Shown here piece by piece: positions 26,985 through 39,662 of a DNA stretch of 64,000 nt; within the stretch, counting starts at the first letter, position 1; every line of letters starts with the position of its first letter. The DNA is from G963691835 sp963691835 (GTDB lineage Bacteria > Pseudomonadota > Alphaproteobacteria > Thalassobaculales > Thalassobaculaceae), in contig OY829383.1 in NCBI GenBank assembly GCA_963691835.1, positions 5,146,001 through 5,210,000 of the forward strand, written 5' to 3'. The notes under the pieces were generated by a model. That model worked only from the letters and a program-made list of their open reading frames with translations, searched no databases and was not told the DNA's origin. Position numbers and translations under genes: made by a program.

Positions 26985-28490
26985 ATGCCAAATGATCCAA
27001 TAATCATCATTCGCGGCGGACGGTTGCTCAACATCGATGCGCATAGCGCGCCGACAGCCGATATCCTGATCATCGGTGACACAATCGCCGAGATCGGCCC
27101 GCCCGGGTTGGCGGCGCCGGCCGACGCCCAAATCATCGACGCCTCGATGAAGCTGCTGCATCCAGGTCTTATCAACGCTCACACCCACGGCATGGGGAAC
27201 CTGTCCAAAGGCGCCTCTGACCGCTTTACACTGGAACTGCTTTGGGTCGGCGCCCCGGGAATGATGGCCAATCAGAGCCTGGAGTATAAGTACCTCAACA
27301 CCTATATCGGCGCCATCGAGATGCTGCTGAAGGGTTGCTCCGCGGCCTACGATCTCACCTTCGGCTACCCCACGGCCTCCGTCGAAGAGATTGCCGCCGT
27401 CGGTCAAGCTTATGCCGATGCCGGTATGCGGGCCGTGGTCGCGCCGATGCTGGCGGATCTGTCTTTCTATCAGGCAATACCCGGTTTGCTGGACGCGCTG
27501 CCGGACCGCCATCGCCACGCGGTCTCCGCGTATGAAGAAGCACCCTATCAGACCAGCTTGCGTATGATGCGCGAGCAACTGCACGACTGGTCATTCGATA
27601 CAGAGCAAGTCCGCCTCGGTGTCGCGCCGATCATTCCGCTGCACTGCTCGGACGACCTGATCACCGGCTCGGCGACGTTGGCCCGCGACTATGACGTGGT
27701 GCTGCACAGTCACGTGGCGGAGTCCAAGGTGCAGGCGGTCTCCGCCATGAAGCGCTACGGCAAGACGTTGACCGCCCACATCGACGACCTCGGTCTGATT
27801 GGGCCGGACTTCACGGTTGCCCACGGAGTCTGGTTGGACGACGAGGATATGCGCCGGCTGGCCGGTCAGGGCGCCTCGGTTGCCCACAACCCGGGCAGCA
27901 ACATGCGACTGGGATCAGGAATCGCGGATGCCCGGCGCATGCTCGAACTCGGCGTCAATCTGGGTATTGGCACCGACTCTGCCAATTGCTCGGACAATCT
28001 GAACATGTACGAGGCGATGCGTTACGCCTCCATGGTCTCCAACGTGCGCGGCCCGGACTACACACGCTGGCTGGCGACAGAGGAGATACTGAACGCTGCC
28101 ACGGTCGGCAGCGCCCGGGCCCTCGGCTTCGAGAAGATCGGCCGCATCGCGCCCGGCTACAAAGCGGACATCGTCTTCCTCGCGCTCGACCGGGTGAACT
28201 GGATCCCAGTGAATGACCCGACCAACCAAGTGGTCTTGATCGAGGACGGTACCGGTGTCGATCGCGTCATGGTCGGCGGCAGAACCGTTGTGGAGAACGG
28301 CCAAAAGGTGGGCTGTGACATGGCCAAACTCGCCGCCGATGCCGAGGCCGCGCGGGAGAGACTGGCCAGTCTTAATGCAGAGTCGAGCGCACTGAGTGCC
28401 CAAATCGAAGGCATTGTTGGACACTTTTGCATCGGTTTGTCGAATCAACCCTATCATGTGCACCGTTACGGTGCTGGGAATCCACACTAA
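26985..28490 (+). CDS. TRZ/ATZ-type amidohydrolase/deaminase (second copy)
   Basis: A 501-residue metal-dependent amidohydrolase. HTH in INAHTHGMGN, His in VLHSHVAESKVQ, His in VAHGVWLDDED and Asp in GIGTDSANCSDN are the expected ligands; HNPGSNMRLGSG is the family loop. It shares family architecture with the 23.2 kb amidohydrolase, but the N-terminal half (LTFGYPTASVEEI) is quite different, suggesting a different ring substrate. The start at 26985 has GAGG eight bases upstream; open sequence continues to 26727, overlapping the previous gene. The importer genes follow. Confidence 0.83.
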   Translation: MPNDPIIIIRGGRLLNIDAHSAPTADILIIGDTIAEIGPPGLAAPADAQIIDASMKLLHPGLINAHTHGMGNLSKGASDRFTLELLWVGAPGMMANQSLEYKYLNTYIGAIEMLLKGCSAAYDLTFGYPTASVEEIAAVGQAYADAGMRAVVAPMLADLSFYQAIPGLLDALPDRHRHAVSAYEEAPYQTSLRMMREQLHDWSFDTEQVRLGVAPIIPLHCSDDLITGSATLARDYDVVLHSHVAESKVQAVSAMKRYGKTLTAHIDDLGLIGPDFTVAHGVWLDDEDMRRLAGQGASVAHNPGSNMRLGSGIADARRMLELGVNLGIGTDSANCSDNLNMYEAMRYASMVSNVRGPDYTRWLATEEILNAATVGSARALGFEKIGRIAPGYKADIVFLALDRVNWIPVNDPTNQVVLIEDGTGVDRVMVGGRTVVENGQKVGCDMAKLAADAEAARERLASLNAESSALSAQIEGIVGHFCIGLSNQPYHVHRYGAGNPH

Positions 28491-28628
28491 TCCGCCAAAT
28501 GATGCAAATGGCATGCAGCTTGCGGAATGTCGGGGAACGTCGCGAAAACACAGCGGTATGCGTGCAGCAGATCAGTGGCACCGTCCGTCAAGTGGCGACC
28601 AGATGCGATTTCGAGCAGGAGAGAGCAA

Positions 28629-29810
28629 ATGGCAGACCCGACGAAGACGAAGGCTAGTAAAGCAAAGCAGGCTGGCCCAAAGCCGACACGCAGAACCTTC
28701 CTGGCCGGCGCAGCAGCGACTGGAGCAGTTGCGACGAGCAACCTGACTATTTTCAGCCGCGAGGCGAAGGCGAAAGATACGCTGCGAATTCTGTGTTGGC
28801 CGGGCTACGAAGAGAAGCCGGTCATTGAGGAGTTTGAAGACGTCAACAACTGCAAAGTCGAGTTCAAGACCTATATCGGCGGCGAGCAGATGTTGCAGTT
28901 CTACGCCCAGTCACCCAAGGGCACGTTCGACGCGATCATCTCCGACGCAGAGTATATCGAGAAGTTGACTGCACAGAACGCACTCGACCCGTTGAAGCGG
29001 AGCGACTTCGCCAACCTCAAGGACTTCCACCCGCAGTATGCCGACTTTCCGCTGTTGCGCGGCCCGACGGCTGAAGAGATTTGGGCGGTGCCGACCCGTT
29101 TCAGCTTCTATGGCCTGTCATACAACACGAAGTTCATGGATGCGGCCGAGGCGAAGTCCTGGAGCTCGCTGTTCCTGCCGAAATACACCGGCAAGGTGGC
29201 AATGTTCGACTGGTACCTGCCGAACATGTCCAATGCCAGCTTGGCCGTCAGCCCGAACAATCAACGGCCCTACGACATCTCGGGTGAGCAATTGGGCAAG
29301 GTGAAGGATTGGCTGTTCAAGCTGCGTCCGCAGATCAGCGTGTTCAGCGAGCAGAACCAGGGTCTTGTCAATGCTCTGATCAATGAAGACGCGTGGGTGA
29401 CGCCGACCGGCGACATGGAGATCACGTTGATCGTTGCCGGCTACGACAACTTCGCTTCGACGGTACCGGACGAAGGCTCCATCCGCTGGACCGAGGCGGC
29501 CGCACTGGCCACACACAGCAGAAACAAAGAGCTGGCGTGGAAATGGATCGACTACATGAGCGGTCCGAAAGTGCAGTCGAACCTCGTCTACACCAAGGGC
29601 TTCAAGGCGCGGGCGCCGAACCTGAAGGTGACGGAGTTCTGGGATGAAGAGCAGACCAAGCTAATGAGCTACATCCCCGACCCGGAGAACCCGGGCAAGA
29701 TGCTGGTCGAGACCCTGATCGAGAAAAGCGTGCCGCGCGGCTTGCCCGTGCAGCAGGCCGACAAGGACTGGATCGCAATCTACAACGAGTTCAAGACCAG
29801 CCAGGGATAG
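28629..29810 (+). CDS. ABC importer periplasmic substrate-binding protein, PotD-like
   Basis: A 393-residue extracytoplasmic solute-binding protein. The N-terminus carries a Tat-type signal (TRRTFLAGAAATGAVATS, residues ~21-38). The mature part has the spermidine/putrescine-binding family pattern: LRILCWPGYEEKPVIEEFE, FDAIISDAEYIEKL, VPTRFSFYGLSYN and KSWSSLF. GAGCAGGAGAGAG precedes the ATG at 28629; the frame runs further up to 28527 without a signal. It is the first gene of a complete four-gene importer, placed downstream of five hydrolase/deaminase genes, so its ligand is probably a cationic or cyclic amide such as creatinine (inference). Confidence 0.87.
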   Translation: MADPTKTKASKAKQAGPKPTRRTFLAGAAATGAVATSNLTIFSREAKAKDTLRILCWPGYEEKPVIEEFEDVNNCKVEFKTYIGGEQMLQFYAQSPKGTFDAIISDAEYIEKLTAQNALDPLKRSDFANLKDFHPQYADFPLLRGPTAEEIWAVPTRFSFYGLSYNTKFMDAAEAKSWSSLFLPKYTGKVAMFDWYLPNMSNASLAVSPNNQRPYDISGEQLGKVKDWLFKLRPQISVFSEQNQGLVNALINEDAWVTPTGDMEITLIVAGYDNFASTVPDEGSIRWTEAAALATHSRNKELAWKWIDYMSGPKVQSNLVYTKGFKARAPNLKVTEFWDEEQTKLMSYIPDPENPGKMLVETLIEKSVPRGLPVQQADKDWIAIYNEFKTSQG

Positions 29811-29862
29811 ACCGGTTGCGGCCGTCGGCGATTGTCGGCGGCCGCTGGTCAATTGCGCGCTT

Positions 29863-31050
29863 ATGGACGCAGCTCACATGAACAACGAAGCCCCGCGGTT
29901 GGACGAGGCCGCCCCACCGGACCTGCAGATCCGGCGGTTCCACAAGCGCTTCGGCGATTTCGAGGCGGTGCAACAAGTTGATCTCGAGGTCGAGCGTGGT
30001 GAGTTCATCGCCATCATGGGCCCCAGCGGGTGCGGTAAGACAACACTGCTCCGGATGATCGCCGGATTGGAACAGGTAACCCGCGGCCAACTGCTGCTGC
30101 GCGGCGAAGACATCTCGGCGCTGCCGGTGCACAAGCGGTCGACGCGGCTGGTGTGGCAAAACTACGCGCTGTTCCCGCACCTCAACGTCCGACGCAACAT
30201 TGCCTTTGGTCTCACCCTTGGCAAAAACGACAGCACCGAGGTGCGCAATCGCGTCGCGGCCGTCGCAGACATGGTGCAGTTGCAGGACTTCCTGGATCAC
30301 CGCATCAACCAGCTCAGTGGTGGTCAAAAGCAGCGCGTGGCGATTGCCCGGGCGCTCGTCACGGAACCGGAGATTCTGCTGCTGGATGAGCCCTTGTCGG
30401 CGCTCGACGCGCACCTGCGCATTCGCATGCAAAGCGAGTTGAAGCGGTTGCAGCAGAGTCTTGGCATTTCCTTCATCTACGTCACCCACAACCAGTCGGA
30501 AGCGTTCTCCATGGCGGACCGGGTTGTCGTGATGAACAAGGGCCGGGTCGAGCAGATCGGCACACCGGAAGAGGTCTACAATCGTCCGCGCACTCATTTC
30601 GTCGCGGAGTTCGTAGGCAATAACAACATCTTCGATGGCCGGGTTAAGGGCGTGGATGGCGATTGGCTGGTCGTCGACTGCCCACAGGGAACGATCCGCG
30701 CCGCCATCGGCGAACGCGCATCAGGCCCGGAATCGACGGTCACTCTTGTGATCCAAGCCGATCGCATGCGCAGCACACCCAGCGGTGCGCCAGGCGAGAA
30801 CTCACTGACGGCCCGGCTGTCTGGGCGCGAGTTCACGGGATCGCAAGTCATATATCATCTCGAGGCCGACGACGGGCTGGAGGTCAAGATGGTCTCTCAG
30901 GAACCGTTCAGCCAAAGCGACCAGCTCGACGTCAACCAGTCGATGCAACTCTACTGGATGCCGGCCGATACGGTGGTTTTACCGCCTTCGGTTTTGCCCG
31001 GGCCGGAGAACGTGCCGGGCGCCCGAAACTACGTCTCGCTCGGGAACTGA
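29863..31050 (+). CDS. ABC importer ATP-binding protein, PotA-like
   Basis: A 395-residue cytoplasmic ATPase. Walker A GPSGCGKTT, signature LSGGQKQRVAIARAL, Walker B ILLLDEPLSALD and the switch His in YVTHNQSEA are all present. Residues ~280-380 form a TOBE-type regulatory domain. A second in-frame ATG at 29878 could be the true start. It belongs with the flanking binding protein and two permeases (spermidine/putrescine type). Confidence 0.92.
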   Translation: MDAAHMNNEAPRLDEAAPPDLQIRRFHKRFGDFEAVQQVDLEVERGEFIAIMGPSGCGKTTLLRMIAGLEQVTRGQLLLRGEDISALPVHKRSTRLVWQNYALFPHLNVRRNIAFGLTLGKNDSTEVRNRVAAVADMVQLQDFLDHRINQLSGGQKQRVAIARALVTEPEILLLDEPLSALDAHLRIRMQSELKRLQQSLGISFIYVTHNQSEAFSMADRVVVMNKGRVEQIGTPEEVYNRPRTHFVAEFVGNNNIFDGRVKGVDGDWLVVDCPQGTIRAAIGERASGPESTVTLVIQADRMRSTPSGAPGENSLTARLSGREFTGSQVIYHLEADDGLEVKMVSQEPFSQSDQLDVNQSMQLYWMPADTVVLPPSVLPGPENVPGARNYVSLGN

Positions 31051-31053
31051 GCC

Positions 31054-32013
31054 ATGGCCGAAGCGAGCTCTGACATCTCCGCCGTCGAGACCGCTCGAGC
31101 TGCCGACAATCCGCCGGCCGGCTCGATCAGCCAGAAACTCCTGATGCCGATCAGCATCGGGATCCCGCTGGCCAATTCAGCCGCCTTTTTCATCGCACCG
31201 CTCGGCTTTCTGGTGATTCTCGGCTTCTGGGTCGTTGTCGACTATCAGGTCGTTCCGGCCTTCTCCTTCGAAAACTACGCCGACATCGCAACGCACATGT
31301 TCGCCAAGTCGAACTACGCGCTCTCGATCCTGCAGTCGCTTTGGGTGGCCCTCACGACGGCCTTTGTCGCAACCAGCTTGTGTTACGTCATGGTGATGGC
31401 GTTGGTCTTCGTGGTCCCGGAGCAGCGACAAAGGTTGGCTCTGGTACTGGCGGTCGCACCGTTCTGGAGCAGCTACATCCTACGGGTCTTCTCCTGGCAG
31501 GTGTTGCTGGCGAAAAAGGGTGTGATCAACTCCGGCTTCGCTTGGATCGGGCTGGAGAGCCTGCAGATCGACGTGATCTACACCCAGATCGCCACCCGCA
31601 TCGGCCTGATGCATTACCTGGCACCGGTGCTGATCATCGTTCTGTATGTCACGGTGGCGAACATCGACCGCAATCTGATCCATGCGGCACGAGACCTCGG
31701 GGCCACCCGCTGGCAAGTCTTCGTGCGGGTCATTCTGCCGCTGAGCCGGACCGGCATCATCGTCGCCGCCAGCTTCGCCGCGATCATCAGCTTTGGCGAT
31801 GTGCTCTCCGGCGCTGTGCTCGGCGGCGGTGCCGGCACATCGATCTTCGGGTCGGTGCCGCTTTACTCGAACATGATCATGGTCGAATACGCCAGCTCGA
31901 CGAACCTGCCGCGGACCGCTGGTCTGGCCCTGATCCTGGTGTTGATCATGCTGGCGATGCTGGTGGTCGGCGCGAGGATGGCCGAACGCGGGCAGAAGGA
32001 TATGGCCGCATGA
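31054..32013 (+). CDS. ABC importer permease, PotB-like
   Basis: A 319-residue inner-membrane permease with about six to seven transmembrane segments after a ~40-residue cytoplasmic leader. The coupling motif is visible in NLIHAARDLGATRWQVFVRVILPLS. It starts three bases after the ATPase gene, and its stop overlaps the next start (ATGA). Confidence 0.9.
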   Translation: MAEASSDISAVETARAADNPPAGSISQKLLMPISIGIPLANSAAFFIAPLGFLVILGFWVVVDYQVVPAFSFENYADIATHMFAKSNYALSILQSLWVALTTAFVATSLCYVMVMALVFVVPEQRQRLALVLAVAPFWSSYILRVFSWQVLLAKKGVINSGFAWIGLESLQIDVIYTQIATRIGLMHYLAPVLIIVLYVTVANIDRNLIHAARDLGATRWQVFVRVILPLSRTGIIVAASFAAIISFGDVLSGAVLGGGAGTSIFGSVPLYSNMIMVEYASSTNLPRTAGLALILVLIMLAMLVVGARMAERGQKDMAA

Positions 32014-32852
32014 GCCCGCATGACATGCAACCTCCGCCGGAGCTGAAGGCCGACGGCCGAGGTTGGCGCATCGCCGGACGCATTTTCCTTGGCGTCGGTT
32101 ACGTGTTCCTGTTCCTGCCGATCGTCACCATGATTGTCTTCTCCTTCCAGAAAGGGCAGTTCGCGTCCCTTCCGGGCCAAGGCTGGACCTTCCGATGGTA
32201 CGACAAGCTGTTCGATGACGGGACCCTGCTTGAAGCGCTCTACAACAGCCTATGGGTCGCACCACTGTCGGCGACTGGTGCCAGCATCATCGGGTTCTTC
32301 GCCGCCTACGCCATCACCCGCTTCGAGTTCCGCGGCAGGCTTGCCTTCGCTGCCCTGCTGGTGCTGCCGATCCTGATCCCGCCGTTGATTTTGGGCGTCG
32401 GGTTTCTTGGTCTGCTGTCCCGGATCGGTCTGCAGGGCGAACTCTACTCCGTGCTGCTGACCCACACGGTGGTGTTCACCGCGCCGGCCATGGCGATCAC
32501 GCAGCTCCGGCTGATGCAGATGCCAGCGTCGCTGGAGGAGGCCGCGTGGGATCTCGGTGCTACCGAGTTTCAAACACTGTACAAGGTGGTGCTGCCCTGG
32601 GCGTTGCCGGGTATTGCCGGCGGTTGGCTGCTGGCTTTCACGTTGTCATTCGACGAGTTCATCATCTCTTGGTTCGTGTCCGGTTTCGACCAAACCTTGC
32701 CGGTGGCGGTTTACCAATACATCGTCGGCTCGCTGGACCCGTCTCTGAACGCGATCGGCTCGATCGTATTCGCGATCTCAGTTCTGCTGCTGATCGGCGC
32801 CGAGTTGCTCTTGATCCCGCTGCTCGTAAAACGCCGGGAAACCGCGTCATAA
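32010..32852 (+). CDS. ABC importer permease, PotC-like
   Basis: A 280-residue inner-membrane permease with six transmembrane segments and the coupling motif EEAAWDLGATEFQTLYKVVLPWALPGI. It overlaps the preceding permease gene by ATGA, so the pair is translationally coupled. It ends the importer operon, about 320 bases before the rRNA operon's terminal tRNA, which is on the opposite strand. Confidence 0.92.
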   Translation: MSPHDMQPPPELKADGRGWRIAGRIFLGVGYVFLFLPIVTMIVFSFQKGQFASLPGQGWTFRWYDKLFDDGTLLEALYNSLWVAPLSATGASIIGFFAAYAITRFEFRGRLAFAALLVLPILIPPLILGVGFLGLLSRIGLQGELYSVLLTHTVVFTAPAMAITQLRLMQMPASLEEAAWDLGATEFQTLYKVVLPWALPGIAGGWLLAFTLSFDEFIISWFVSGFDQTLPVAVYQYIVGSLDPSLNAIGSIVFAISVLLLIGAELLLIPLLVKRRETAS

Positions 32853-33253
<401 letters not shown>

Positions 33254-33319
33254 TGAGGGGGTTGGGGGATGTTTGTGAGATGGTGATGAGGTTTGTTTGG
33301 TTGTGAGGGCTGCTTTCAA

Positions 33320-33437
33320 GACCTGGCGGCGACCTACTCTCCCACGCCTTAAGACGCAGTACCATCGGCGCTGAGGGTTTTCACGGCCGAGTTCGGGATG
33401 GGATCGGGTGCGGGCCCCTCGCCATGACCACCAGGTC
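33320..33437 (-). rRNA. rrf: 5S ribosomal RNA
   Basis: About 118 bases; the ends GACCTGGTGGTCATGG and GCCGCCAGGTC pair to form the terminal stem, and the conserved CCCATCCCGAACTCGG core is present. Ends are set by the stem and may be off by one or two bases. Confidence 0.95.
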
Positions 33438-33675
33438 ATGGAAGCAGCGCTCCGGGCCGGGGCTTTTGGGCGCCCGGTCCGAGAACCAAGGTTGTGTGAC
33501 CGCGGGCCTTCGACTGGGATGTCCAGGATTGGACTCCCGTTGGAAGGACCGGTTGGGAAGGGAGGATCGATTGCCCGTTATGTTGATAGCCTGTTGTACG
33601 GATGCTTTTGTATAGGGCATCCCTGGGTTTTAGGCTTTGGGCAACGGTCTCCCGCTCGTGTCCGCGAGGGGAAGC

Positions 33676-36408
<2,733 letters not shown>

Positions 36409-36705
36409 CCTCCCTCGCAGACACCAGCGGGAGATAACCCCCGCAAGGTCTCCTTTAAGGAAGACACAAGCTTTAGTTTCCCATGACGATCCAGCACACA
36501 TCACCAAAGCAAAAGCCCCAATGACGCGCAAAACCAGATCGCCCGGTCACACACCTCTTCACCATGTCAAACAGCCGACGCATGCTCATGACGAGCACGC
36601 CCCAATCTCTAAGTCCGTCCAGATCCGAACACCACGCCCCCCTCGCGCCCCCTAAAGGCGCGGCAGGAAGGGCCCGTGTGGCGGCTGCAACCAGCGCCAT
36701 AATCT

Positions 36706-36782
36706 TGGTGGGCCAGGGAAGACTTGAACTTCCGACCTCACGCTTATCAAGCGCGCGCTCTAACCAACTGAGCTACTAGCCC
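36706..36782 (-). tRNA. tRNA-Ile (GAT)
   Basis: A 77-base cloverleaf with encoded CCA; acceptor GGGCTAG pairs with CTGGCCC, anticodon loop TTGATAA (GAT), T-loop GTTCAAGTC. It lies next to 23S, not next to 16S. Confidence 0.96.
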
Positions 36783-36804
36783 CAACACGCAAAAGATACC
36801 AACC

Positions 36805-36853
36805 AGATCATCTTGGCAGATCATCCCAGAAGATCATCTCGGCAGATCACCCC
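36805..36853 (-). repeat. Imperfect 23-bp direct repeat between the spacer tRNAs
   Basis: Two 23-base units (36805-36827 and 36831-36853) differ at two positions. They occupy most of the spacer between tRNA-Ala and tRNA-Ile in the rRNA operon. Confidence 0.85.
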
Positions 36854-36869
36854 GGCCAGCACCGCACCC

Positions 36870-36945
36870 TGGTGGAGGCGGACGGGATCGAACCGACGAC
36901 CTGAAGCTTGCAAAGCTACCGCTCTCCCAACTGAGCTACGCCCCC
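36870..36945 (-). tRNA. tRNA-Ala (TGC)
   Basis: A 76-base cloverleaf with encoded CCA; acceptor GGGGGCG pairs with CGCCTCC through one G-U-type position, anticodon loop TTTGCAA (TGC). The anticodon stem GTAGC/GCTTC has a T-T mismatch at the 28-42 pair. It lies between 16S and tRNA-Ile. Confidence 0.95.
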
Positions 36946-37069
36946 GACCGAGACCACCAAAACGCCCACACAGACCAGCACACGCCAGCCCGCGCAGACG
37001 CACGGTACCCTCGTCATTCGGATCCGGAAGGGATGCGCCGACGGCGACCATGCCATCTCGACACGGCGT

Positions 37070-38561
<1,492 letters not shown>

Positions 38562-39052
38562 ATCTCTCCACCATCCCCCACCAGCCGCTTAACACGACCA
38601 ACAGAAAACAGCAGATCAACAAGAGCTCCTGCACATTACTTAGCATTGGCTAAGGATGCACAGCAGCTAAAAACCACGCCAATCAGGCACAGCCGCCGCC
38701 CGCGCATCCCTTCCGACTATTCACCTGTCAAAAAGCGCTTCCACCGGCTACCCGCTGCAACGCAGCGAAAAGCTCCCCCACGACAGCGAACCGTCGAGTC
38801 ATCGCCAGGGAGCCGGAGAAGGTGCGACGTCGTCCGTCGCGGAGATCTGTATATATCGATCCGCTCCGGCAGGCGCAAGCGTTTTCGAACAGAAAAGTGA
38901 CATATCCGAGCGTCGGCACAAACCCCATAAAAACAATCGCTTATGGAAGATGATGACATCCCCGACCGCTTCAGGCACTATATGTTGTATGATTCGGGCT
39001 GGCACGGGCCCGATGAACCACAGCTGATTTTTCGCTTCGGAAGGGGTCATTG
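38562..39052. promoter_or_regulatory. rRNA operon leader and promoter region
   Basis: 490 bases between 16S and the divergent lipoprotein gene. On the minus strand I see a perfect -35 hexamer TTGACA (38726-38731) without a good -10 at the usual distance, a small hairpin TTAGC/GCTAA (38640-38653), and a boxA-like GCTCTTGTTGAT (38615-38626) of the sort used for rRNA antitermination. Open frames at 38502-38900 and on the other strand are not convincing genes. Confidence 0.45.
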
Positions 39053-39598
39053 ATGCCTGCTCGCCATCACGGAGTCACCACACCGCCCCGGACCGGCCGA
39101 ACCTTGAGGAATTCTTTGGCGGCGTCTGTCGGTGCGATTTTGCTGCTCTCAGCCTGCCAGGTCCCTCTGCAAGGTCTCAATACCACGCCGACTGGGGCCG
39201 CACCGACGGAAACGTCCGGGAGATCGGCCGCGGAGACCGAAGCCGAAAAGGCGATGTTCACCGAGTTCACAGACATCCCCATTCCGGAGAAGTCTGATCT
39301 GGATCTGGACAAGATGCTGGTGCTGGGGGGCGACGACGGCTGGATCGGCCGACTGTCCCTAAAGAGCGGTTTCGCCATGACGGACATGTACTCCTTCTAT
39401 GAGCGGGAGATGCCCAAGTTCGGATGGGAGAAACTCTCCACGGTCCGCTCAGCGATCAGCACCATGACCTACGGACGCGGCGACAGGATCGCCATCATCA
39501 CCGTTCAACCCCGCACAACGGGCGGAAGCCGGGTCGACTTCACAGTGTCACCGTCGACAAAGGGCAAGTTCGACGCGCGTCAGGCTTCCACTCGGTAG
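39053..39598 (+). CDS. Putative lipoprotein of unknown function
   Basis: A 181-residue protein with an N-terminal signal and lipobox (ILLLSAC, Cys ~35), so it should be lipid-anchored in the cell envelope. The mature part has FTDIPIPEKSDLDLDKMLVLG and YSFYEREMPKFGWEKLS, a pattern found in small alphaproteobacterial lipoproteins of unknown role. AAGGGG precedes the ATG at 39053. No partner is evident; it is divergent from the rRNA operon. Confidence 0.75.
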   Translation: MPARHHGVTTPPRTGRTLRNSLAASVGAILLLSACQVPLQGLNTTPTGAAPTETSGRSAAETEAEKAMFTEFTDIPIPEKSDLDLDKMLVLGGDDGWIGRLSLKSGFAMTDMYSFYEREMPKFGWEKLSTVRSAISTMTYGRGDRIAIITVQPRTTGGSRVDFTVSPSTKGKFDARQASTR

Positions 39599-39662
39599 GG
39601 CTCGAACCGGCAGTCCGTCCTTCCAATACTTTCAAAGCTCAAAATGGCTGAACGGGGACATC

